Shown: positions 14,706 to 21,172 of the stretch, piece after piece | How the letters are laid out: the number at the start of each line of letters is the position of its first letter | How positions within the stretch are numbered: the stretch's first letter is position 1 | Assembly: GCA_040754095.1 (NCBI GenBank) | Contig: JBFMFO010000033.1 | Location: 1-21,172 of the forward strand | Direction: 5' to 3' | Length of the DNA: 21,172 bases | DNA from: QYQD01 sp040754095 | GTDB taxonomy: Bacteria; Desulfobacterota; QYQD01 | Made by a program: the position numbers and the translations under genes | Notes under the pieces: model-generated | Databases searched by the model: none | Told to the model about the DNA's origin: nothing | The model's input: only the letters and a program-made list of their open reading frames with translations

Positions 14706-15515
14706 ATGAGGAAAGATTCGCATTACCTGAAAGGTTTTCTAGCGGTTATTGTAGGCTTGGGTTTGAGTGCAGTTATTATTCTACCGGCCATGGCGGAAGA
14801 GGATATGCCCTCTGCCGATCTCTCGGTCTCGGTCTTAAGCGATTATATCTGGCGGGGGCAGGAATTGAGCCGGGATAGCATCGTTGTCCAGCCTTCCATG
14901 ACCATCGGCTATAAAGGCCTTTCAGCCAATGTCTGGGGCAATCTGGATACTGATCCCTATGCGACAGCCGGGAATAATCCGTCCAACTGGAATGAGACTG
15001 ATCTTACACTCTCGTACGGCAAGGACTTTGGTCCTTTGAATATAAGTGGAGGCTACATCTATTATGGCCTGGATGGCGTTGATGATTCTCAAGAGATTTT
15101 TGTGGGTTTAGGTGTTGATACGCTGCTATCACCCTCGCTTACCGTTTACAAGGAGATAGACAGCTATATGCATTGGTATGTTCTTCTTGGCATCTCCCAT
15201 TCTTTCAAGATCACCGAGGCCGTCTCCCTGGACCTTGCTGCCTCGGCGAGTTACCTGAAGAGCGAAGACGCCGATGACTACCCGGAGATTAACGATCAGG
15301 GAACGGCTACGGGCGACAAGTTTAATAACTTCCACGATGGCGTGATCTCAGCCAGGCTGCCTGTTTCAGTAGCGAAATATGTGACAATAACCCCCTCCTT
15401 ATCGTACACCTTTCCGCTTTCAAGCGATGCGAGCGACGAGATGAAATACCGCAGCAAGACCGGCGGTGACGATAACTTTGTTTACGGTGGCGTAACCCTC
15501 AGCCTGGCATTCTGA
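14706..15515 (+). CDS. TorF-family putative outer-membrane porin
   Basis: A 269-residue protein with a signal peptide (basic start, hydrophobic FLAVIVGLGLSAVIIL, cleavage likely after AMA at residue 30). The mature part is rich in alternating beta strands and ends in a terminal Phe (YGGVTLSLAF), the mark of outer-membrane barrels. The opening SADLSVSVLSDYIWRGQELS matches the conserved hypothetical Gcw_chp/TorF family. Its function is not established. Being directly downstream of amtB behind a shared promoter, it may help ammonium or another nitrogen compound cross the outer membrane. AAGGAGG at 14693-14699 favours ATG 14706 over ATG 14703 or the TTG at 14673. Confidence 0.8.
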   Translation: MRKDSHYLKGFLAVIVGLGLSAVIILPAMAEEDMPSADLSVSVLSDYIWRGQELSRDSIVVQPSMTIGYKGLSANVWGNLDTDPYATAGNNPSNWNETDLTLSYGKDFGPLNISGGYIYYGLDGVDDSQEIFVGLGVDTLLSPSLTVYKEIDSYMHWYVLLGISHSFKITEAVSLDLAASASYLKSEDADDYPEINDQGTATGDKFNNFHDGVISARLPVSVAKYVTITPSLSYTFPLSSDASDEMKYRSKTGGDDNFVYGGVTLSLAF

Positions 15516-15525
15516 ATCAACCCCA

Positions 15526-15578
15526 TGTCCCCGCGGCCCGGCCTTCACATGGATAGTGTGGCATCGGCCGCGGGGACA
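15526..15578. repeat. 13-bp perfect inverted repeat between the TorF-type gene and vapC
   Basis: TGTCCCCGCGGCC (15526-15538) and GGCCGCGGGGACA (15566-15578) are perfect complements separated by 27 bases that include a smaller CACA/TGTG pair. It lies 10 bp after the TorF-type stop, between convergent genes. With no T-run it is not a classical terminator, but it could act as a bidirectional mRNA-stabilising or transcription-pausing hairpin. The remaining DNA up to 15650 holds nothing else I can identify. Confidence 0.6.
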
Positions 15579-15650
15579 CTGCCTCTCTAAAGGCCGGACA
15601 TCTTCCTCGACCTGCAACACCGTTTATGTGCCGTTTGATGTTACTCCAGG

Positions 15651-16055
15651 TCAGCCCAACCAGTCGATCTTTACCAGATGTTCCACCTGTTTGAATTCCG
15701 CATCGCCGGTCATTATAGCGGCGTTTTCTTTTAAAGCCGTCGCTACAATGAATGCATCGGCGTAAGCCATAGGATAGTCGGCCTTGATTTCTGTGGCCGC
15801 CAAAACCAGATCGTCGGGACAGGAATAAATCCGAATCGGAAGGAGTCTGATCTTTTCCAGGATTCCCCTGGCAAAGGAGATGTCCTGCACCCGGGCACAG
15901 CGATAAAAGATTTCGCCCAGGTTGATAATATTCAATATAACCTGTTCACTGCCTCCCTGCGCCCGGTACAAAAGGTCCTCCACCTGTTGCGATCCCTTCT
16001 CATTTTGGAGCCAGGCGAGAACGGCGAAGGAGTCGAGCAATGTCTTTTTCTTCAC
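15651..16055 (-). CDS. vapC: VapC-type PIN-domain ribonuclease toxin
   Basis: A 134-residue PIN-domain protein. The acidic residues that bind the catalytic metal are Asp8 (TLLDSFAVLAWL), Glu48 (NLGEIF), Asp100 (AYADAFIVATA) and Asp118 (TGDAEF). VapC toxins cleave tRNA or rRNA; the target here is unknown. The start lies 56 bases inside the end of the upstream antitoxin gene in another frame, so the two are coupled. No alternative start downstream would keep Asp8. The neighbouring antitoxin of the AbrB/MazE type supports the assignment. Confidence 0.9.
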   Translation of the reverse strand: MKKKTLLDSFAVLAWLQNEKGSQQVEDLLYRAQGGSEQVILNIINLGEIFYRCARVQDISFARGILEKIRLLPIRIYSCPDDLVLAATEIKADYPMAYADAFIVATALKENAAIMTGDAEFKQVEHLVKIDWLG

Positions 16056-16281
16056 GTTTAACCTCTTTCTTTCTATCTTCCAATAAGGCTTTGGTCATGG
16101 AAGGCTTCCCTTTCAGAATACCTTTCAAAGATTTGATCGGATCTTCCGGAAGAGGAGTGATGACCGCCTTATCTTCCACAAGGGTCAGGTTGACCTTCTG
16201 GCCGGGTTTTATCTTAAGCTTTTTCCTGATTGCTGCCGGTATGACGATTTGTCCTTTGGCCGAGGTTTTTACAATAGGCAT
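16000..16281 (-). CDS. vapB: VapB-type antitoxin with AbrB/MazE DNA-binding domain
   Basis: A 93-residue protein with an N-terminal swapped-hairpin AbrB domain (TSAKGQIVIPAAIRKKLKI, then PGQKVNLTLVEDKAVITPL). A basic, helical C-terminal half follows (LLEDRKKEVKREEKDIARLL) that should bind and neutralise VapC. AbrB-type VapB proteins repress their own operon. A 17-bp perfect palindrome over the -10 box just upstream is the likely operator. GAGGT precedes the ATG at 16281. The overlap with vapC is unusually long (56 bases). Confidence 0.88.
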   Translation of the reverse strand: MPIVKTSAKGQIVIPAAIRKKLKIKPGQKVNLTLVEDKAVITPLPEDPIKSLKGILKGKPSMTKALLEDRKKEVKREEKDIARLLRRSRLAPK

Positions 16282-16312
16282 TGGCGTTACCTCTTTTTAA
16301 AGTTGAACTGAA

Positions 16313-16345
16313 CAAAAGTTTAACTTTTGCAGGGTTGTATGTCAA
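16313..16345 (-). promoter_or_regulatory. vapBC promoter with palindromic operator
   Basis: Minus-strand TTGACA (16345-16340) and TAAACT (16322-16317) are spaced by 17 bp, near the sigma-70 consensus. The palindrome CAAAAGTTTAACTTTTG at 16313-16329 covers the -10 box. A partial copy, AAAGTT, lies at 16300-16305. This fits autorepression by VapB or VapBC. Confidence 0.7.
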
Positions 16346-16368
16346 GATTTTGTTGAACATCTCGTTTG

Positions 16369-17655
16369 TCACGGCCATGTTATCTCTTTTTGCCTGCCTA
16401 CAATGACCAGAGTATAATTGTCAGGGTAGAGATACTTCCTGGCGGCATCCGCCACCTGATCTTTGGTTACCGCGTTTATAATCGCCGGATAACGCGCCGG
16501 ATAATCTAGGCCCAGATTGTAGAACTCCATATCGGTCAACAGCCCGGCGATCTTGGCATTTGTATCCATCTTTAAGGGAAAGCTTCCGGTAAGATACAAT
16601 TTGGCCTCGTTCAGTTCTTCATCAGACACGCCGTTTACCCTGATTCGTTCCATTTCCTTGAGAATTTCATCTATAGCCACGCCGGCCGTCGCATTCCTGG
16701 TCTCCACTACGGCTTGGAAATAACCGGCGTGCCTGCCTGAGACAAAGGCGCTATAGATGCTGTAGGCCAGCCCCTTTTCTTCCCGGATATTGTCCATCAG
16801 GCGAGAACGGAACCCGCCGCCGCCGAGGATGTAATTCATGATAAAGACGGCGTAATAGTCGGGGTGGCTGCGCGGGATGCCTCTGTGGCCAAGGACAATA
16901 TTTGCCTGGGTAAGGTCACGGTCGATCTTTTTTATGCGGCCGCCTCTCCCCTTGCTGTCTGATGGGATATTAATCGGAGTTTCGATGCCGGTCTCCGGCC
17001 AGGGCCCCAGATATCTTTCCCATAAGGGCATAAGCTCTCTTTCTGTGATCTGGCCGACGACAGCACAGATGACCCGGGAATGCGATAATCGTTCCTGGTA
17101 GAAACCCATCAGGTCTTTTTTGGTCAGACCGGATATGGATTTCTCTGTTCCCAGCAGCGGCTGTCCATAAAGACGCTTATTAAACAGCTCCGCCAGAAAG
17201 GTCTTGTTGGCAAGCGTACCCGGGTCCTCCTCTTCCTTATGGATGCGCGCCTTGAATTCTTCCTTCTTTTTGGCTATCTCTTTTGGCCGGAAGGCCGGCT
17301 GGGTAAGGACATCAGACAGAATCTCCAGGCCGGTAGGCAGGGCTTTTTTAAGGACATTTAAGGTAACAGCGGTATAGTCTTTTTTGGCCTGGACTACCAG
17401 CGCCCCTCCCGTAAACTCTATCTCTTCACTGATCCGGGCAGCCGTGCGCCGGCGAGTGCCGGTTAAAAGTCCCTCAGCAGTAAGGGCCGCCAGTCCTTCC
17501 CGGCCCCCCGGATCAAGCAGGGAACCGGCCTCGATGACCAGATGCATATATACTGAGGGGAGGGCCTTAACCTCCTTGAGCAGGACAACCGTCCCATTGG
17601 GCAGGACAATGCGTCCGGCAAAAGCGCTTCCGAAAGACACCGTTTTTTTAGGCAT
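16369..17655 (-). CDS. M16-family peptidase homologue lacking the zinc site
   Basis: A 428-residue protein with the two-lobe M16 layout (N-terminal domain to about residue 180; C-terminal domain with the conserved FRSRLMDNIREEKGLAYSIYS). The HXXEH zinc motif is gone: the aligned segment reads REGLAALTAEGLLTGT, with Ala in place of the first His and the Glu. It is therefore probably the inactive, substrate-binding partner of the active M16 protein encoded upstream, as in mitochondrial processing peptidase or bacterial heterodimeric M16B pairs. I see no obvious signal peptide. AAAGGAGT precedes the ATG. It is the last gene of the recJ-M16-M16 series; 126 bp carrying an inverted repeat separate it from the active gene. 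Confidence 0.9.
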   Translation of the reverse strand: MPKKTVSFGSAFAGRIVLPNGTVVLLKEVKALPSVYMHLVIEAGSLLDPGGREGLAALTAEGLLTGTRRRTAARISEEIEFTGGALVVQAKKDYTAVTLNVLKKALPTGLEILSDVLTQPAFRPKEIAKKKEEFKARIHKEEEDPGTLANKTFLAELFNKRLYGQPLLGTEKSISGLTKKDLMGFYQERLSHSRVICAVVGQITERELMPLWERYLGPWPETGIETPINIPSDSKGRGGRIKKIDRDLTQANIVLGHRGIPRSHPDYYAVFIMNYILGGGGFRSRLMDNIREEKGLAYSIYSAFVSGRHAGYFQAVVETRNATAGVAIDEILKEMERIRVNGVSDEELNEAKLYLTGSFPLKMDTNAKIAGLLTDMEFYNLGLDYPARYPAIINAVTKDQVADAARKYLYPDNYTLVIVGRQKEITWP

Positions 17656-17690
17656 GAAACAGGACTCCTTTTTAGTTTTCGGATGGAGCG

Positions 17691-17782
17691 TTCAGCATTC
17701 AGCCATCAGCATTCAGCTTAACATACTGTTTCTCGTATTCTTTTTGCTGACAGCTGATAGCTGATGGCTGATGGCTGAATGC
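17691..17782. repeat. inverted repeat with short tandem repeats between the two M16 genes
   Basis: GCATTCAGCCATCAGC (17695-17710) is the exact reverse complement of 17767-17782. The right side also carries the direct repeats GCTGATA-GCTGATG-GCTGATG from about 17753. The right arm reaches the first base of the stop codon of the upstream M16 gene. It looks like a dispersed intergenic repeat, perhaps forming a long hairpin in the mRNA. Confidence 0.65.
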
Positions 17783-19065
17783 TAAGAGCTTTTCTTCCCG
17801 GACACGCCGGATAAACCCGGCAATACCGGGATCAGGATGCCCGTGTTCCTTTTATCCTTATGAAAATAGGTATTAGCCACCCTTTTTATATCGGAAGCAG
17901 TGACTTTTGCGATACCCGGCAGATAGGCATACAGATCCCGCCAGTTACTCACCGTATGATAGATGCCCAGCAACATTCCCTGGTAAAAAAATGAATCCTG
18001 ATGGAACACAAAGGCCGCTTCGGACATATTCATGGCCTTTTGCAGCTCTTTTTCCGTCACGCCTTGCCTCTTTATCTTCTCCAATTCCGCTTCAATCTCC
18101 TCTTCCACCGCCTCGGCCGTCTTACCGGGCATTATGGGCGCGAAGATGTGACAAAGATTGGGATCATGCGCCAACCGGGGATAATTGACATTGATGTCCA
18201 GGGCCAATTGTTTCTCGCGCACGAGACGGCGATAAAGTCGCGAACTCTTGCCCTGGCCCATAATAAGGGCCAGAAGCTCCAGGGCAAAGCTGTCTTCATG
18301 CCTGAGATTGGGGGTATGGAAGCTCATAAGCAGATAAGAAAGCTGGGCCTCCCGCTTCAGGTAGAATCTTCTTTCTCCTCTCTGGAGCGGCTCATCACAT
18401 ACGACCGGGGATGGCTCCGGCCCGGGCTTGATATGGCCAAAATATTTCCTGATTTTTAACAACAGCTTCTCTTTTTCCATGTCGCCGACGACAATGACAG
18501 TGGCCCGGTTCGGTCTGTAATGCAGCCGGTAATAATCCTTAAAGTCTTCATAAGCGGTCTGGCCGATATCTCCCATCCAGCCTATTATCGGCCACATGTA
18601 GGGGTGTGTGCGGAAGGCGACGGAATCCATTTCTTCAAAGAGGGAGGAGACCGGATCATCCTCGGTCCGCAGGCGGCGTTCCTCCATTACTATATCCCGC
18701 TCCGTGAGGAAGGCCTGCTTATCAACGGCCAGATTGGTCATGCGGTCGGATTCCAGATCAAGGAGTATCTCCAGGCGGTCCCCGGCTATATTCTCAAAGT
18801 AGGCCGTATAGTCCTGGGAGGTAAAGGCATTCTCATTTCCCCCGTTCCTCTTAACCAGGCGGGAAAACTCCTTGGGCTTGTACTTTTTAGTGCCGCGAAA
18901 CATAAGGTGCTCGGTAAGGTGCGAAATCCCGGTCTTACCCAGACGCTCATTACGCGATCCCACCCGGTACCACACCTGAAAACTGACTACCGGGGCCTTA
19001 TGGTTTTCGAGAAGCAGGACATTCAACCCATTATCTAAGATAGTTTCCGATACCGGCAGTCTCAT
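17782..19065 (-). CDS. M16-family zinc metallopeptidase, catalytic member
   Basis: A 427-residue peptidase of the M16B type (processing-peptidase/YmxG-like). The inverted zinc motif is intact: His49-Leu-Thr-Glu52-His53 within GISHLTEHLMFRGT. The third ligand is expected in DIVMEERR at about Glu129. FTSQDYTAYFENI is the conserved strand following it, and the C-terminal lobe holds GQGKSSRLYRRLVREK. M16B enzymes degrade or trim short peptides, often as heterodimers; the downstream homologue without a zinc site is the obvious partner. There is no clear signal peptide, so the compartment is uncertain. A GGAGGG site sits before ATG 19065, 16 bp after the recJ stop. Confidence 0.94.
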   Translation of the reverse strand: MRLPVSETILDNGLNVLLLENHKAPVVSFQVWYRVGSRNERLGKTGISHLTEHLMFRGTKKYKPKEFSRLVKRNGGNENAFTSQDYTAYFENIAGDRLEILLDLESDRMTNLAVDKQAFLTERDIVMEERRLRTEDDPVSSLFEEMDSVAFRTHPYMWPIIGWMGDIGQTAYEDFKDYYRLHYRPNRATVIVVGDMEKEKLLLKIRKYFGHIKPGPEPSPVVCDEPLQRGERRFYLKREAQLSYLLMSFHTPNLRHEDSFALELLALIMGQGKSSRLYRRLVREKQLALDINVNYPRLAHDPNLCHIFAPIMPGKTAEAVEEEIEAELEKIKRQGVTEKELQKAMNMSEAAFVFHQDSFFYQGMLLGIYHTVSNWRDLYAYLPGIAKVTASDIKRVANTYFHKDKRNTGILIPVLPGLSGVSGKKSS

Positions 19066-19081
19066 TTTAATCCCTCCAGAC

Positions 19082-20803
19082 TTACCCCATTACTTTTAGA
19101 TCCATTACCCGCAATTGCAGGGATTCCCGGCCCTGGTAGTTATTGGTATCCAGGGAAAAGGCCAAGGCCGCCTCCAGAAATTCCGCGTCAGGGAGGGGGG
19201 CCATATTAAAGCCCATAGCATCCCATACCCGGCCGTCCTGGTGCACCCTTAATTTTACGTGCTTTTCGCCGATTAACCGCTGCTCTATGATCTTGACGGG
19301 TGAGGTGTCCAGAAGAGGATTCGGGTTCCCCATCCCAAAAGGCGGCAGCAGGTAAAAATCACTGAGAAAGGACTTTTCGCGTAAAACTGATAACTGAACG
19401 CTGCCTTCCAGCCATAGCCTGGGAACGAGGTCCTTGGCGGTTACCTTATCAGACACCGCGGCCTGGAAAACCTCCTTGAACAGAGGCAGATTTTCCTCGC
19501 GCAGCGATAACCCGGCGGCCTCCCTGTGACCGCCGAAATCCTCCAACAACTCACGACACCCGGTCAGCAATTCATAAAGGTCAAGACCTGCGGCGCTCCG
19601 GCCCGATCCCCTGGCCTTTCCGTCTTCCAAAGAAAAGAGTATGGCGGGCCGGGCATATTTCGCCGCCAGACGTGAAGCTACGATACCGAGCACCCCACGG
19701 TGCCAGTGCGGCGAGGCATAGACCAGGGCCTTTTCCGTCTGCAGCACCTCTTCAGTAATATAGCCTGCCAGTTCCGCGAGCATATCTTCTTCCACGGCCT
19801 GGCGTCTGCGATTAGCCTGGTCTAAACCGGAGGCTATCAGTTCAGCCCGGACGCCGTCTTCAGTCACGAGCAAGGCAAGGGCATCATCGGCAGATCCCAT
19901 CCTGCCCGCGGCATTCAACCGTGGAGCGAGCCGAAACCCTATGTCGTAGGATGAGACCTTTGCAGTGTTGACCAAGCCGACCGCCTTTAGAGCGGCAACT
20001 CCGGGCCGCCTTCCCCTGTCAATGATCTTCAATCCCTCTTTGACCAGTATCCTATTTACACCCCGCAAGGGTACCATATCGGCTATGGTCCCGATGGCTA
20101 CCAAGTCTAAATATTCTTTGAGGTTGGGGCGTTCCCGGTCCGGCCATGCGCCGGCCGTAGAGTCATGAAACAGCACCCGCCTCAGGGCCATAATCAGGTT
20201 AAAGGCCACCCCCACACCGGCGAGTTCTTTATCCGGATAGCTGCATCCCGGCTGCTTTGGATTGATTGCAGCCAGGGCCGGAGGAAGCACATCCGGCACA
20301 CAGTGATGGTCGGTAATAATGACCTCTATGCCCTGCCCATTGGCGAAGGCAACGGCTTCATGGTTGGAGATGCCGCAATCCACGGTGACAAGCAGGTCCG
20401 GCCTATCATCCAGAAAACGCCTTAGTATCTCCGCCTTAAGGCCGTAACCGTCACGGATTCGGTCCGGTATGTAATAAGAAACGGTGGCCCCTACTCTCTT
20501 CAGAAAAAGCCACAGGACAGCGGTGGCCGTCACCCCGTCCGCGTCATAATCTCCATAGATCAATATCTTTTCACGGCGGCACACTGCGTCGGCCAAACGG
20601 TGCGCCGCCTTATCCATATCCTTGAGCAGGAAGGGTGAAGGAAGGTCTTTAAGAGAAGGGTGCAGGAAGCTGTGCGCCCCGGCCGTATCCTTTATGCCGC
20701 GATTACAGAGAAAAAGCGCTATCAAGGGATGCAGGTTTGTCTCTCTCTGCAACTTTTCCAGCGCTAATAAATCGGGATCGTTTTTATGCCACTCCTTTTC
20801 CAA
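19082..20803 (-). CDS. recJ: single-stranded-DNA-specific 5'-3' exonuclease RecJ
   Basis: A RecJ nuclease of about 573 residues, acting in recombination and mismatch or base-excision repair. DHH-family motifs are complete: YGDYDADGVTAT, VTVDCGISN, ITDHHCVPD, then RLNAAGRMGS, and the DHHA1 part HWHRGVLGIVASRL, GSGRSAAG and GGHREAAG. The open frame extends to a GTG at 20842, but that codon overlaps the -10 box of a good promoter and would not be in the transcript. I prefer TTG 20803, which gives the family-like start EKEWHKNDPDLLALEKLQ and has GGGGGA upstream. The start is the only uncertain part. It heads a minus-strand series with the two M16 genes, a linkage without obvious functional meaning. 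Confidence 0.93.
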   Translation of the reverse strand: MEKEWHKNDPDLLALEKLQRETNLHPLIALFLCNRGIKDTAGAHSFLHPSLKDLPSPFLLKDMDKAAHRLADAVCRREKILIYGDYDADGVTATAVLWLFLKRVGATVSYYIPDRIRDGYGLKAEILRRFLDDRPDLLVTVDCGISNHEAVAFANGQGIEVIITDHHCVPDVLPPALAAINPKQPGCSYPDKELAGVGVAFNLIMALRRVLFHDSTAGAWPDRERPNLKEYLDLVAIGTIADMVPLRGVNRILVKEGLKIIDRGRRPGVAALKAVGLVNTAKVSSYDIGFRLAPRLNAAGRMGSADDALALLVTEDGVRAELIASGLDQANRRRQAVEEDMLAELAGYITEEVLQTEKALVYASPHWHRGVLGIVASRLAAKYARPAILFSLEDGKARGSGRSAAGLDLYELLTGCRELLEDFGGHREAAGLSLREENLPLFKEVFQAAVSDKVTAKDLVPRLWLEGSVQLSVLREKSFLSDFYLLPPFGMGNPNPLLDTSPVKIIEQRLIGEKHVKLRVHQDGRVWDAMGFNMAPLPDAEFLEAALAFSLDTNNYQGRESLQLRVMDLKVMG

Positions 20804-20840
20804 AACATCCCCCGGGATACCCTGTTTTTCTGACTCCAGC

Positions 20841-20868
20841 ACTATAACAAAGCCTGACCGTGAGTCAA
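20841..20868 (-). promoter_or_regulatory. sigma-70-type promoter of recJ
   Basis: Minus-strand TTGACT (20868-20863) and TATAGT (20846-20841) with a 16-bp spacer. The boxes and spacing are identical to those before brnT. Transcription would start near 20834, downstream of the GTG at 20842, which rules that codon out as the recJ start. Confidence 0.6.
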
Positions 20869-20972
20869 GAAAACTTTAGACGCTTCATTTTTGCTTGCCT
20901 GACGGCCCCAACTCCCGTAGAATGGCCCGAATAAAATTCACAAGGGTTAAGGGAAGGCGTGCTTCTTATTAT

Positions 20973-21090
20973 CCCCCCTTTAGTAAAGGGGGGCGGGGGG
21001 GGATTTGAAAACTCTTGGCAGGAACTATGCTTTTTTACTAATAAGAGCCTAAAACAGTTATGATTTATAAAATCTCCCCTAACCCCTGGT
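20973..21090. repeat. C-tract/G-tract intergenic repeat, copy 2, with a facing degraded copy
   Basis: CCCCCCTTTA (20973-20982) and TAAAGGGGGG (20984-20993) form perfect 10-bp arms around one G, followed by a G-run ending GGGGATTT near 21006. This matches the element at 1554-1592. About 60 bases on, from roughly 21067, AAATCTCCCCTAACCCC reads as the opposite end of the same element. Together they make a small inverted-repeat-bounded unit of about 120 bp. The rest of 20869-21140 contains no gene I can support. Confidence 0.55.
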
Positions 21091-21140
21091 TTATTTTAGT
21101 CAAGCGCTTTTTTTATAACATTAACATACGGAGGTCTTAA

Positions 21141-21172
21141 TTGAAGCACCTTGCCTTACCCTGGTATTTGAG
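21141..21172 (+). CDS. possible start of a gene cut off by the window end
   Basis: A TTG at 21141 follows GGAGG (21130-21134) by six bases and opens an unbroken frame reading KHLALPWYL to the window edge. Only about ten codons are visible, so the product cannot be named. The case rests on the ribosome site and spacing. Confidence 0.3.
   Translation, partial: MKHLALPWYL

Noticed and set aside
17753..17783. Short GCTGAT tandem units considered as a CRISPR-like or satellite array
   Set aside because: Only three or four degenerate 6-7 bp units without spacers; better described as part of an inverted repeat.
1..21172. CRISPR arrays, tRNA or rRNA genes
   Set aside because: I saw no regularly spaced direct repeats and no recognisable tRNA or rRNA segments on either strand.

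Overview
This window carries a compact nitrogen-fixation island in what looks like an anaerobic Gram-negative bacterium, most likely a Desulfobacterota (deltaproteobacterial) lineage. That placement is inference. It rests on nifI1-nifI2 between nifH and nifD, a Clostridium-type NifD/NifK pair, a TorF-type outer-membrane protein, and intergenic C-tract/G-tract repeats of a kind common in those genomes.

Layout. (1) 1-1500: two toxin-antitoxin modules on the minus strand, a ParE/RelE-type pair (320-822) and a BrnT/BrnA pair (979-1462), each with a candidate self-regulated promoter. (2) 1500-1980: a non-coding leader with a repeat, a terminator-like hairpin and a sigma-54-like promoter for nifH. 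(3) 1981-11194, plus strand: nifH-nifI1-nifI2-nifD-nifK-nifE-nifN-nifB and a stand-alone NifX-like gene. The six core genes H, D, K, E, N and B are contiguous, while nifA, nifV, nifU, nifS and electron-transfer genes are absent from the window. (4) 11198-12756: a molybdate-transport segment with intact modA and modC. The permease gene modB survives only as an apparent 26-codon N-terminal remnant. (5) 12835-15515: an ammonium module (PII gene, amtB, TorF-type porin) behind a second sigma-54-like promoter. (6) 15651-16345: a VapBC module on the minus strand. (7) 16369-20868, minus strand: recJ followed by an active/inactive pair of M16 peptidase homologues. (8) 20870-21172: repeats and the possible start of another gene.

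How the parts fit. NifH and NifDK form nitrogenase. NifB, NifEN and the NifX domains build and carry its FeMo-cofactor precursors. ModA and ModC would supply molybdate if a permease is encoded elsewhere. The PII protein and AmtB sense and import ammonium, and NifI1/NifI2 would inhibit nitrogenase when ammonium or 2-oxoglutarate signals change. The nifH and PII promoters share a sigma-54-like core and a 14-base upstream motif with one mismatch, which suggests common nitrogen control. The genes on either side (toxin-antitoxin modules, recJ, M16) are unrelated accessory or housekeeping functions.
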